Source: Candidatus Methanoperedens nitratireducens (GTDB taxonomy: Archaea > Halobacteriota > Methanosarcinia > Methanosarcinales > Methanoperedenaceae). From it: a stretch of 64,000 nucleotides of DNA. This document shows positions 42,672 through 51,251 of the stretch, piece after piece (the stretch's first letter is position 1; every line of letters begins with the position of its first letter). A model generated the notes under the pieces. That model saw nothing but the letters and a program-made list of their open reading frames with translations, was not told the origin of the DNA and made no database searches. The DNA lies in NCBI RefSeq assembly GCF_000685155.1, contig NZ_JMIY01000004.1:64492-128491 (forward strand), in the 5' to 3' direction. A program made the position numbers and the translations under genes.

Positions 42672-42739
42672 CTCTGTACATCAATAGTTTGTACACAAAC
42701 AAAAGATTAAGTATTGAATCAGCATTACTGTGTACAGAG
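42672..42739 (+). promoter_or_regulatory. Leader inverted repeat before the surface protein gene
   Basis: CTCTGTACA (42672-42680) pairs perfectly with TGTACAGAG (42731-42739), with a further GTACAC/GTGTAC match inside. The right arm ends just before AGGAGG at 42741-42746. It could be a protein-binding site pair or an RNA stem that controls translation. Confidence 0.4.
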
Positions 42740-42752
42740 TAGGAGGAAAATA

Positions 42753-43490
42753 ATGGAACAGTCGATTAAAAGAGCATTACTGATGCTCTGTATATTAAGC
42801 ATCTTTATTGTAGCTATACCGATTGCTGTAGCCGAGGGGAATCAAACAAATGCTACAGGGACGCCTACAGCAAATGCAACATCAACCCCAAATGTGACCA
42901 CACCAACGGCTTCGCCAACGGCTTTGCCCACAGATGTTAAAGAGGCAAAATTCAGAGTAGGGCCAACGGTTAAGTTAAGACCGGTGAACGATGTGATAAA
43001 CAAAACCTCAGATGGGCTAATTGAGCTATACATGGATAATCCCTCTTTGAACGATGTTGTGTTAAACGTGGATGCACGCATCAGTGTTCCTGCAGGGATA
43101 CATGTCTATGGTCAGGGTTTCGGGGAAGCGGGAGCAGCGGGAACTGTGTATGGAACGTTCGATGTCCCGCCAGGCAAGGCGCGCACTATTTATATAACCA
43201 TTAAAGCCGAGAAAACGGGTGATTTCTCTGCGCATTTCAGTGGGTTATACTGGCCTGGAGATAACAAAGATGCATACAACCCGATATCGCTCACACATCC
43301 CTTCAAGGTCTATGAGCCATCCTCAAATCCAAACGATCCGGTACCGAGCAATCCACAGCAGTTTTCGGTTACTGGACAGGAGATACCCTATACCTGGATC
43401 ATCCTGGCAGCAGTAATACTGGGCGGGATTGGTCTGATCTTCGCACTCGGGAGAAGGCCGCCAAAAACCGAGGTAAATATAGAGCAGTAA
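42753..43490 (+). CDS. Exported CARDB-like protein with C-terminal anchor
   Basis: 245 residues from ATG 42753, six bases after AGGAGG. It has a signal peptide (LLMLCILSIFIVAIPIAVAEG), a Thr/Pro/Ala-rich linker (residues 25-60), one beta-sandwich domain with VPPGKARTIYITIKAEK, a second linker, and a C-terminal TM with basic tail (IILAAVILGGIGLIFALGRR). A cell-surface protein; partner unknown. The low-complexity linker with N-x-T sites suggests heavy glycosylation, fitting the glycosyltransferases upstream. Confidence 0.75.
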   Translation: MEQSIKRALLMLCILSIFIVAIPIAVAEGNQTNATGTPTANATSTPNVTTPTASPTALPTDVKEAKFRVGPTVKLRPVNDVINKTSDGLIELYMDNPSLNDVVLNVDARISVPAGIHVYGQGFGEAGAAGTVYGTFDVPPGKARTIYITIKAEKTGDFSAHFSGLYWPGDNKDAYNPISLTHPFKVYEPSSNPNDPVPSNPQQFSVTGQEIPYTWIILAAVILGGIGLIFALGRRPPKTEVNIEQ

Positions 43491-43513
43491 AAAGTAAAAA
43501 CAAGTGTAATAAA

Positions 43514-44137
43514 ATGAAAAAAATCAAAGTAAGTATTGGAGGAAACGGCAAGGTCACAATAAAGTTAAAAAAAGAAAGACCTAAAGAAGAGATAAAAAAG
43601 GAGTTCGCTGCCTCGACCGGGGGTGTCCTCCTTTCATCCTCCATGATAAATCAGATGGAGATCAGAGTGGAGTCTGTGTTCAGACCCGGTCAATCCGATG
43701 TTGAAATAGTATATGCACTGACAGGTTCAAAAGCAAATCTCCCGGATATGCTTCACAAATTCTCATCAAGCGAAGTTGTGGCGCATGCTGCACCCGACAG
43801 GATATCCACAGCAGCGGAGAAAATGGCTGAGCATATAATTAAAGAAAGACCTGATGCACCAGAGATAATCGTGGCTGTGCATACCCACCCAGATGCTGCA
43901 GCCGAATTATCAGAGCAGGATAAAAAAAGCATGATCCATATTGCAGGAAAGCTCAGGGAACTCATCCCTGCTGCAGATGTAATTTTTGCTGTTCATGCTG
44001 TCAGCAATGAATCGCCAGGACCAAGAACCCAACCTGTGAAAATCGCAGGCAACAGGATAAAATGGAGCAGCATCACCAGAACACATGAGGTTGCATTTTT
44101 CGATGAAAATTCCAAGCCATTTGAGGTATCGATATGA
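43514..44137 (+). CDS. JAMM/MPN+ metalloprotease-like protein
   Basis: 207 residues. The zinc motif is HTHPDAAAELSEQD (residues 121-134), that is H-x-H-P-x6-S-x2-D with the exact spacing of active JAMM deubiquitinases such as archaeal AfJAMM/HvJAMM1; the expected upstream Glu may lie in the QMEIRVESVF region. The first 30 residues are a basic leader (KVSIGGNGKVTIKLKKERPK). Archaeal JAMMs remove small modifier proteins (SAMPs), and an E1-like enzyme lies at 51252. Its stop overlaps the next start (ATGA). Confidence 0.78.
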   Translation: MKKIKVSIGGNGKVTIKLKKERPKEEIKKEFAASTGGVLLSSSMINQMEIRVESVFRPGQSDVEIVYALTGSKANLPDMLHKFSSSEVVAHAAPDRISTAAEKMAEHIIKERPDAPEIIVAVHTHPDAAAELSEQDKKSMIHIAGKLRELIPAADVIFAVHAVSNESPGPRTQPVKIAGNRIKWSSITRTHEVAFFDENSKPFEVSI

Positions 44138-44637
44138 GCAGTATTGAAAAACTAACAGCACTGCTTGAGCTGGATGAACAGGGTGAAGAAATAGCAGAGA
44201 TCATTGCAGGTATGCTTGTGGACGATAGAAAAAGGAATATCTTTGTGACAAGGCTTGCTGAGATAAGAAATCAATTACTTGCGATTGATGTTAAAGTTGA
44301 ATTGACAGACGCTGAGGATGCTGTCAGACGATTCGTGGTTGAGGCTAAAAGACCTGTTACAACCCAGGAAGTAGCAAAGAAAATCGGGCATGAGTTCCCA
44401 AGCCTGAAGTACAGGACACATGCATCGGCAGCTTTAAACTCTTTAGTGAGTAAAGGGGTTCTAGGAAAATTTAAGGTTGGTTACAGCTACTACTTCACAA
44501 CGCCAAGAGAGGCCGTGATGGAGCGGCTTAAAAAAAGAGAGGAGGAACCTGTAAGATGCTCGCCGGCAGAGATAGCAAAGGAAACAGGGATGCCGCTGAA
44601 TACAGTGTTAAATATGCTAGAGGAGCTAATATTATGA
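44134..44637 (+). CDS. Protein with winged-helix segments, partner of the JAMM gene
   Basis: 167 residues. Residues 1-55 are helical; residues 60-130 look like a winged helix (VTTQEVAKKIGHEFPSLKYR then a wing with GYSYYF), and the C-terminus begins a second helix-turn-helix (SPAEIAKETGMPLNTVLNML). It could bind DNA or RNA or serve as an adaptor. Translationally coupled to the JAMM gene by ATGA. No family name is recognised. Confidence 0.6.
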   Translation: MSSIEKLTALLELDEQGEEIAEIIAGMLVDDRKRNIFVTRLAEIRNQLLAIDVKVELTDAEDAVRRFVVEAKRPVTTQEVAKKIGHEFPSLKYRTHASAALNSLVSKGVLGKFKVGYSYYFTTPREAVMERLKKREEEPVRCSPAEIAKETGMPLNTVLNMLEELIL

Positions 44638-44663
44638 GTCCAGGATAAATTAGTGGTGTATAT

Positions 44664-45071
44664 ATGGAATTGAATGAAGATAGGAAAAGTCGATACCATT
44701 CCAAGATTGGATATATTCTTGAGAAGATGTATTCACTTCCTGATAATACTGCTGTGCTGGATGAGCTTGAGATAGATGGAGTGCTGTACAGAGTGCAGAC
44801 CAGCATTGAAGCTGCAATGGATCTGGCTGCTATGCTGGTGAGAGATATTGGAATCGAGGTGGGTGACGATTATGATAATATCGAAACTCTTAAAGAAAAA
44901 AAGGTAATCGGTGCAGAGCTTGCAGAAGAACTTAAAAGACTGAATGGTATGAGAAATGCCATTGTACATAAATACGGGGGTGTTAATACTGAACTGATAT
45001 TACAGAATCTTGAAATAATTAAAGAAACTCTCCAAATTTTTGTTGAGATAATTGAGGGTGAATTAATATGA
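44664..45071 (+). CDS. hepT: HepT-like toxin
   Basis: 135 residues, all helical. It contains the HepT signature R-x4-H-x-Y (RNAIVHKY, near residue 102) typical of HEPN RNases. The stop overlaps the start of a MntA-like nucleotidyltransferase (ATGA at 45068). In this TA type, MntA blocks HepT by adding AMP groups to the Tyr of the motif. The pair lies between the JAMM gene and a surface-protein gene. Confidence 0.85.
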   Translation: MELNEDRKSRYHSKIGYILEKMYSLPDNTAVLDELEIDGVLYRVQTSIEAAMDLAAMLVRDIGIEVGDDYDNIETLKEKKVIGAELAEELKRLNGMRNAIVHKYGGVNTELILQNLEIIKETLQIFVEIIEGELI

Positions 45072-45490
45072 AAAATCTCCAGGATATCAGAACCGACCTG
45101 TCTTTTATGAAGGACCACGAGGTAGTTGTTTTTGGCTCGTATGCAAGCAAGAGAGCAGATAAACGCTCAGATATCGATATTGCAGTGATAACAAGAGAGA
45201 AAGACAGGAACAGATGCATGGAGATCTGGAAGGAAATTTTGGGGAAGGCGCCAGCTACCTATGATATAAAAATATTCGAGCTTCTTCCTCTACATATAAA
45301 AGCCTCTCTCATTCAGAACTATGAAGTAGTTTTTGGGAATAGGCTCGATATCTCTGAATATTTTTATAATTTTAGAAAACTCTGGAATGATATGAAATAC
45401 AGATTTAAAGAGAATCAATTTCAGAGCACAAAAGAAAAAATCATGGCACTTGAGAGATACAGACGTTCACCAAGGAGATATCGGGTTTAA
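45068..45490 (+). CDS. mntA: MntA-like nucleotidyltransferase antitoxin
   Basis: 140 residues. The minimal nucleotidyltransferase motif is complete: GSYASKRADKRSDIDI, with GS and DxD at the usual ten-residue spacing (residues 24-38). A C-terminal extension of about 50 basic residues (ERYRRSPRRYRV) is longer than in many homologues. Partner of the HepT gene just upstream. Confidence 0.85.
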   Translation: MKNLQDIRTDLSFMKDHEVVVFGSYASKRADKRSDIDIAVITREKDRNRCMEIWKEILGKAPATYDIKIFELLPLHIKASLIQNYEVVFGNRLDISEYFYNFRKLWNDMKYRFKENQFQSTKEKIMALERYRRSPRRYRV

Positions 45491-45515
45491 AATAAAAGGG
45501 AGGAGAGCCAAAACG

Positions 45516-46802
45516 ATAAAAAAATTTAATATATTTCTACTGCTGGCCGCATTCTTTCTCATTATGCCTGCCTCAGCAGACGATGGAGCACTGGACACAT
45601 TCAGCGTTCCTGCATTCGGGCCCAGGGATACAGGCTCCTCTGTGAACTCATCCTTGGTTCTTGAGAAGGGTTCAGAGTACAGGATCGTTGTCTCTGGTGT
45701 ATATCAATTTAAAGTAGGCACTGACTGGGGTTATGCTGATGCGCAGTACCGCATGGGCGCAGGTCGAAAATATAATCAGCCGTTTAATTCCATTGAATTT
45801 GATGGGGAGCGGCTTAACGCTGATATCAGTGACGTCAACAACCATACATACACATTCTACTTGACTGGCAGTGGCAAAAAGATCAGGTTCAGTATATACG
45901 ATAGCTATACCACAGGCGAAAGAGGAGAGTACGATAACAATGCAGGTTATTTAAAAGTAGAAATATACAGGCTGGATACAATATCCCTGACAAAATCCCT
46001 TTCTCCCCGGTCTATAGAACTGGGACAGGCCGCAACTGTAACCATAACATTAAAGAATACAGGAACTGCTGAACTCAAAAATATCACGGTATCAGATCCC
46101 ATTCCAGCCGGTTTTACTCTGGTAAGCGGTAAACCTGATAAAAACTACGATGTACTGAAACCAAAAGACACAAGGAGCTTTCAGTATATTATACAGCCCC
46201 CTGAGACCGGTACTTTCAATCTTGAGCCGGCAGAAGTTTCGTATTATAATAGGGATGGATATCCCCATATCAGCAAATCCAATAACTCCGCAGTTATCGT
46301 TGTACCATCAGACAAACCCGTGTTCACACAGATCTCTAACGCAAGCGTGCAGTTACACGGTGAGAAAACAGATGTTGTGCTCGGAGAGGATGTGTTGCTC
46401 AAGCTTTCGGCTGTTAACCTGATTACAAAGCCCATTATGCATGTTCAGGTCATCATTCTCCCACCTTCAGGAATGAGCGTTACCTCATCAGAGTTCGTCC
46501 AGTCAGGCTCAGGCCAGTTCACGACCACGTATGAGATCCCGCCCGGCAAAGGAAGGAACATCGAGGTCAGGATAAGATCAAATCAGGTCGGCGAGTTCGA
46601 GGTGCTGGGAAGAATCGTGTACTACTTTGATGGGGATAGTGAGCACTCCGAGGATTATACGCTCAGGCTTCCTATCAATGTAAGGGCAAATGCAGAGCAG
46701 CCAGCGCCCACAGACACGACATACAGGAACTGGATACCTGGCTTTGAAGCACTGCTTGCGGTCATAGGATTACTGGTGCTATATATAATCAAAAAATGGT
46801 AA
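45516..46802 (+). CDS. CARDB/DUF11-type surface protein with C-terminal TM
   Basis: About 428 residues if started at ATA 45516. The signal peptide IKKFNIFLLLAAFFLIMPAS begins exactly there and AGGGAGGAG at 45497-45505 lies 10 bases before; no ATG, GTG or TTG is in that place. A TTG at 45450 would add 22 odd residues and overlap mntA. The mature protein has a beta-rich domain (YRIVVSGVYQFKVG), two CARDB/DUF11 units (SIELGQAATVTITLKNTGTA; ISNASVQLHGEKTDVVLGED) and a TM tail (FEALLAVIGLLVLYIIKKW). Confidence 0.78.
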   Translation: MKKFNIFLLLAAFFLIMPASADDGALDTFSVPAFGPRDTGSSVNSSLVLEKGSEYRIVVSGVYQFKVGTDWGYADAQYRMGAGRKYNQPFNSIEFDGERLNADISDVNNHTYTFYLTGSGKKIRFSIYDSYTTGERGEYDNNAGYLKVEIYRLDTISLTKSLSPRSIELGQAATVTITLKNTGTAELKNITVSDPIPAGFTLVSGKPDKNYDVLKPKDTRSFQYIIQPPETGTFNLEPAEVSYYNRDGYPHISKSNNSAVIVVPSDKPVFTQISNASVQLHGEKTDVVLGEDVLLKLSAVNLITKPIMHVQVIILPPSGMSVTSSEFVQSGSGQFTTTYEIPPGKGRNIEVRIRSNQVGEFEVLGRIVYYFDGDSEHSEDYTLRLPINVRANAEQPAPTDTTYRNWIPGFEALLAVIGLLVLYIIKKW

Positions 46803-46812
46803 TGCATTGATT

Positions 46813-48786
46813 TTATTTGCGTCTGCGCAGTGCCAGGTATTTGATGGCAAGCAATCCAGTTATGGCTAATACGACCCCAAAGCCAGGCTGTGCTGGTTGG
46901 TTCTGGGGTGAGTCTGGTTGATAATCCACCGGCTGATAATCCTCCTGAGCAGGGGCTCCTGCTGGCCTTGAGTTTCCTGAGAATGGTATTCCTGATGGTG
47001 CTTTTGCTGCTGTTGCTGCTGCTGTTACTGATACATATTTAGGCGCATTTGGAGCTCCACTGACTTCCCCGGCCTTTGTATCTGCGGATGTTGATGCGGT
47101 ACTGACATTGTTCACAGGCACCTCCACGAAAAGCGATGTATATGGTGTTACGAACTTGAATTTCAGGGAGATATCGGTAACCGCTGATACCAGTGCCTCT
47201 GTCTCACCTTCCACATCCATCCTGTCCATCAGCTTTCTGATAGTAGTGTATGCCCAGAGCCTGGGAATAAAGTCGTTCTCTGGTTTTGAGACCGCGTTAA
47301 ACGAATTCCTAAAATTGCGGCTTCCTGTACGTGTGGTTGCTGTAATATTTGAGGTTATCATGGTTGTACCCGGGCTGTATTTTCCCAGTACAATGGCATC
47401 TGAGCCAGCAAACAGATTGTTCTGGCCTGTGTTTACGATATCCGAGACAGCATTATAGGTGAACTTCATATCCGTGATCAGTGGGGTAGATATGGTATTG
47501 TAGAACCCGCTTATCTCCTCCTCGACTTTCCCTTCAAGATAAAACCGCTGTGCTTTGCCATAATTCTCCAGGCTCAGCGCCTTGAGGAAATCATAGTTGC
47601 CCTCATTTTCAATACCGAAGGCAATGGTGAATATTGATACCTCTGCCCTGTTGGCATCTCTTATGTTCTTTCGGATCACATAGGGAGAGGTAATTCCATC
47701 GGTAGGTTCCCCATCGGTGAGAAACACGATTATAAGAACCCGCTCACTCTCATCTGCGAACATGCCCAGCGCATCCAGCAGGGCCTGATTGATGTTCGTA
47801 CCACCTCTGGCATCCAGGTTATTTATAAAGTTTGCCGCATCTGCTTTATTCTTTGTATTTGCCTCCATGAGCGTGCTCGAATACGCCCGTGTTGATGAGT
47901 CAAAGAATATCACATTGAAATAATCATCGGGTGGAAGATCGGAAATAATGCTGGTGAATACCCTCTTCACCTGTGCTATCTTGTCGCCACCCATTGAGCC
48001 TGATTTATCGATCACAAAAACAATGTCCTTGCTCATGGCCGTGGTACCAAGATCAGCCTCTGATGGAGAGAATACGTGCATCAGGTAGCCCTGACCTTCC
48101 GTACTGTAGAAGAGCATATCGCCGTTCAGAGGTGGATTATTGGTAGTGTATACAATAGTAAGGTCCTTATCTGGGAGTGCATCAGCGCTGTATGTTACCT
48201 GACCTCTGGTGGTTGAGAGGTATTTCACATTTGCTCCTGTAAAACCCGGGGTCTCAAGAGTAGTGATCTCATTAATGGATATAATGCTCAGGTTCACGGA
48301 GAGGTCGCTCACGCTGTGAGCCTGGTCTGTATTGCGCAGGAACAGCACATACTCGTACTCACCCAGAGTCTTTTTCACTGCCTGCTCGTATCTTAAGCGA
48401 ACAATGATGCTCTGGCCTGGTGCAAAGTTCAGTGAATAGGAGAACAGGTTTTTCTTTTTAGTTTCAAGAAGCCCGGCTGATCTGCCTTTTGAGGCTGCCT
48501 CCTCAAATCTCTCCTCTGCCTCTTTCTTTGGAAGCACATCTGCCCTGTATTCCTTGCCATCAATGATAAGAGAGAAACCTGATATAAAAGCCTCATCTGG
48601 AATCAAGAACCTAAACTCATCCTCAAAAGCGGTATCAAGCTGATTGCTCAGTTTTTCTTCCACAGTAGTAATAGCATAGCCGTTGTTCACATCAGCATTA
48701 ATATGTAAATAATCCACAACAGGCTGTGCTGCTGCTCCCTGGCTAAATGCCAGTAAAACAAGACAGATAATGATTGCTCTTTGCAT
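46813..48786 (-). CDS. VIT and VWA domain surface protein with PGF-CTERM
   Basis: 657 residues. Signal peptide (AIIICLVLLAFSQGAAA), VIT domain (residues 25-150, with EFRFLIPDEAFISGFSL), then a VWA domain with intact MIDAS (DIVFVIDKSGSMGGDK near residue 255, DARGGTNI). It ends in a Pro/Gln linker and QPGFGVVLAITGLLAIKYLA plus RRRK, the PGF-CTERM signal processed by an archaeosortase. Domain order matches inter-alpha-trypsin-inhibitor heavy-chain-like proteins. It probably binds a partner at the surface through a metal ion. Confidence 0.9.
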   Translation of the reverse strand: MQRAIIICLVLLAFSQGAAAQPVVDYLHINADVNNGYAITTVEEKLSNQLDTAFEDEFRFLIPDEAFISGFSLIIDGKEYRADVLPKKEAEERFEEAASKGRSAGLLETKKKNLFSYSLNFAPGQSIIVRLRYEQAVKKTLGEYEYVLFLRNTDQAHSVSDLSVNLSIISINEITTLETPGFTGANVKYLSTTRGQVTYSADALPDKDLTIVYTTNNPPLNGDMLFYSTEGQGYLMHVFSPSEADLGTTAMSKDIVFVIDKSGSMGGDKIAQVKRVFTSIISDLPPDDYFNVIFFDSSTRAYSSTLMEANTKNKADAANFINNLDARGGTNINQALLDALGMFADESERVLIIVFLTDGEPTDGITSPYVIRKNIRDANRAEVSIFTIAFGIENEGNYDFLKALSLENYGKAQRFYLEGKVEEEISGFYNTISTPLITDMKFTYNAVSDIVNTGQNNLFAGSDAIVLGKYSPGTTMITSNITATTRTGSRNFRNSFNAVSKPENDFIPRLWAYTTIRKLMDRMDVEGETEALVSAVTDISLKFKFVTPYTSLFVEVPVNNVSTASTSADTKAGEVSGAPNAPKYVSVTAAATAAKAPSGIPFSGNSRPAGAPAQEDYQPVDYQPDSPQNQPAQPGFGVVLAITGLLAIKYLALRRRK

Positions 48787-48897
48787 TTATATACACCATG
48801 ATTACATACCCGTTATTTAATTTTTATAAAGAAAGATTTAAACGTTAATTAATCTTGTGGTCGAAATAATAGATTGTTTGGGTTGTGAAATAATTGC

Positions 48898-50058
48898 TCA
48901 GTCATACATAATAGTCCCCCCGGAAAGCCTGACTACCTGCCATCCCTCAGTCAGCCTCCTGTGCTCCTCTGTATATAAGGATAGTACAGCTCCCCAGCCA
49001 TTATCCCGGCTAACAGAAAATCTTAACCCGGGGCCGTCATACTCTGAATACACCCATATATCTACCGTCTGACTTCCTTTGATATCCCCGTAATGTGTTG
49101 AATCACTCGTGCTGATTGTGAATCCATTCATGAATTTCTCAGTGGCCTCCTGGGTTTTCTCTGGTATTCCATGCGTCTGTCTCATATTTATCCCGATCAC
49201 TCCCGATCCACTTATCTCAAGGGCTTTTCCATAATCAGTATCTATTATTGCAGTAGTTGCATTGCCTGTAATTGCGGGTTTTTCAAACATCTCCAGTACC
49301 TCTCCATTCTCATCTAGCAAAACAGGAACATAAAGTATGGTTTTTTCATTACCAGCCTCTATGTGAACTGATTCAGATGTGCTTGCATAATGTGCAATGC
49401 TTACTAATATTATTGAGGGATAGAACAGCACGAGAACTGTCAGAGCTACCCCTGTGTTCCTGGCGATCTTTAAAAACCTGGGTATCTCCCTTCTGGTATA
49501 TGCGGTTCCCTGGGCAAAATACATTCCTGTGGCTATCGAGGCTCCTGCGATCCCTATTGCAAGTAAGAAGAAAAAAAGAGCTATAAAAGGTATAAGTAAA
49601 CTGCCTCTCATCCCGCTGTTATTAAGAAGATATATTATGTTTTCACCAAGAACATACATCCCGTAGCCCATCGCGCCGCCAGAAGCACCGGATACTGATA
49701 GGGTAACCATGTTTTTGATTCTGGGTAGACCAAAGATAAGACCTGCAATGGCAACAATGACCGGATAGGACACCACTGAATCAAGATAAAATGATGCCAC
49801 AATGCCACAAAAAGGCCCTGCAATAACGCCCATTTTAGCTAACCTTGATGAACTCCTCTGCCCGCCAAAGACGTATCCAACATAGGCACCATAGATCACA
49901 AAAACCAATATCAGACCAGGGATGATACCAGCACTTAAACCAAATATTAGCAATATCAGCATCAGCAGACCGATGCCCATAAATAACCCCAATGCACCGT
50001 GTATTCCATAGCTTAACATGCTCCTCAGATCAATTCTACTGCTCTGCGTATTTACCAC
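48898..50058 (-). CDS. Polytopic membrane protein with outside C-terminal domain
   Basis: 386 residues from GTG 50058. Six or seven TM helices, rich in Gly and Ile, fill residues 15-230 (LGLFMGIGLLMLILLIFG; GGQRSSSRLAKMG loop), then an outside beta-rich domain (residues 240-386) with LRFSVSRDNGWGAVLS. No family is recognised. It is the last gene of a minus-strand run, though 53 bases separate it from the DsrH-like gene. Confidence 0.55.
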   Translation of the reverse strand: MVNTQSSRIDLRSMLSYGIHGALGLFMGIGLLMLILLIFGLSAGIIPGLILVFVIYGAYVGYVFGGQRSSSRLAKMGVIAGPFCGIVASFYLDSVVSYPVIVAIAGLIFGLPRIKNMVTLSVSGASGGAMGYGMYVLGENIIYLLNNSGMRGSLLIPFIALFFFLLAIGIAGASIATGMYFAQGTAYTRREIPRFLKIARNTGVALTVLVLFYPSIILVSIAHYASTSESVHIEAGNEKTILYVPVLLDENGEVLEMFEKPAITGNATTAIIDTDYGKALEISGSGVIGINMRQTHGIPEKTQEATEKFMNGFTISTSDSTHYGDIKGSQTVDIWVYSEYDGPGLRFSVSRDNGWGAVLSLYTEEHRRLTEGWQVVRLSGGTIMYD

Positions 50059-50111
50059 CTTACCGTTTGTATCCTATACTTAACCTGCTGGTGGTCTTGA
50101 TAAAAAACACT

Positions 50112-50357
50112 TTACCACGATATGATTTTATCATACTCAAACAGCATCTCTACTATCCTGTCATACCCGATAAGTTCATGTCCGGTAACTCCCCTTGCCT
50201 CTGCATCACCAGCGCAGGCATAAACCCCCGCTCCAGGAGCCGCGTACACTGCATCGTGCAATAGAAGTATCGATACTTCATGCTCTTTGCTCTGGGCTTT
50301 TGCGATCTCTATCGGGGTTATATCGTCTGGATTCCTGATAATATGCAGTATCTTCAT
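50112..50357 (-). CDS. DsrH/TusB-like sulfur-relay protein
   Basis: 81 residues from the ATG at 50357, preceded by GGAG; an extended start at 50372 overlaps the neighbour. It has the DsrE-fold opening KILHIIRNPDDITPIEIAKA and VSILLLHDAVYAAPG. In Tus/Dsr complexes the three related subunits stack as a heterohexamer and pass persulfide sulfur. It lies last in the E1-TusA-DsrE-DsrF-DsrH block. Confidence 0.7.
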   Translation of the reverse strand: MKILHIIRNPDDITPIEIAKAQSKEHEVSILLLHDAVYAAPGAGVYACAGDAEARGVTGHELIGYDRIVEMLFEYDKIISW

Positions 50358-50368
50358 AGTAGCTCCAA

Positions 50369-50713
50369 TCAAAATGGTATCACAATATCTGAATCTGTTA
50401 TTGTTCTCACGATCTCTTCACGCTCTGCCACCTTTATATTTGTAACAAGATTCTTTATTCCTCTTTTTTCCATGGATGGTTTGTCTGCCATAAGAGTGCA
50501 TTTCAGCAATGAGAGCGCCTCAAATTCCTTATTTAGCGGCTGTAAATTAATCAACTCAGGCCTGGCAGGGGTTGCGGTATGGACGCCATCATCTATAAAA
50601 ATAACAGTAACTTTATCCTCCCTCAGCGTGAGCCCCACACTCATCCTCAGCGCTTCGGCATTTTTCCTTGTATTTAACGGAAGGTGTCTTACGATCACAG
50701 TAATTTTTTTCAT
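50369..50713 (-). CDS. DsrF/TusC-like sulfur-relay protein
   Basis: 114 residues. DsrE-like fold: KKITVIVRHLPLNTRKNAEAL at the start, then VTVIFIDDGVHTATPARPE and a C-terminal SDIVIPF. One Cys is present (LLKCTLM) in the position where DsrE/F members often carry a persulfide-bearing or structural Cys. Between DsrE-like and DsrH-like genes on the same strand with spacings of a few bases. Confidence 0.7.
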   Translation of the reverse strand: MKKITVIVRHLPLNTRKNAEALRMSVGLTLREDKVTVIFIDDGVHTATPARPELINLQPLNKEFEALSLLKCTLMADKPSMEKRGIKNLVTNIKVAEREEIVRTITDSDIVIPF

Positions 50714-50716
50714 GAT

Positions 50717-51019
50717 CTACCCGAAAGATATGAACCTGTCAACCTCGTTTACTATACATGCATTGTCGTACTGGCTTCCGAACAGTATGCCCTCGGTCTT
50801 ACTGATGTTGCGCTGGGTGGCATTAAGCGCACAGAGGGTAATGTTAACGCCCCTATCCACCAGTTCTGAGAACTCTTTCTTATGAATGTTATATACGCCG
50901 TCATACATCAGGAAAATGGAGACTTCATGTCCCTTATCCCGCGCAGCCCTGCTTATGGCAATGACTGTACCGGTATTCTCATTCTCAGGGCCTGTTGTCA
51001 GCAGTATTCCAAGCTTCAT
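50717..51019 (-). CDS. DsrE/TusD-like sulfur-relay protein
   Basis: 100 residues. It begins KLGILLTTGPENENTGTVIA and continues VSIFLMYDGVYNIHKKEFSE and VNITLCALNATQRN, fitting the DsrE/TusD fold with a central Cys (residue about 66) where sulfur is carried. It follows the TusA-like gene by three bases. Together the three DsrE-type proteins likely form one complex receiving sulfur from TusA. Confidence 0.75.
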   Translation of the reverse strand: MKLGILLTTGPENENTGTVIAISRAARDKGHEVSIFLMYDGVYNIHKKEFSELVDRGVNITLCALNATQRNISKTEGILFGSQYDNACIVNEVDRFISFG

Positions 51020-51022
51020 GAT

Positions 51023-51247
51023 TTATGCCTTAAGTATCTTTACCTTCCACAGGTGATCGCCGTTCTGTTCTATTTCCAGTATCTTATGCCCCTCATTCTT
51101 CAGGCTGCGCGGTACGTTATCCACGGCGGGTGCATGGTCAAGTATTACATTCAGTTCTTCTCCGCTCTCAAGTTCTTCAAGCTTGAGCTTGGTCTTTACA
51201 AAGGTGTATGGGCACACCTCGCCTCTCAAATCCAGTTCAACTATCAT
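51023..51247 (-). CDS. tusA: TusA-family sulfur carrier
   Basis: 74 residues from the ATG at 51247; a longer frame overlaps the E1 gene. LDLRGEVCPYTFVKTKLKLE carries the TusA motif CPx with its sulfur-bearing Cys near residue 12. TusA moves persulfide sulfur from cysteine desulfurases to tRNA thiolation or other acceptors. Genes for an E1-like enzyme and three DsrE-type proteins flank it. A second tusA-like gene lies at 62109. Confidence 0.88.
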   Translation of the reverse strand: MIVELDLRGEVCPYTFVKTKLKLEELESGEELNVILDHAPAVDNVPRSLKNEGHKILEIEQNGDHLWKVKILKA

Positions 51248-51251
51248 TTTT

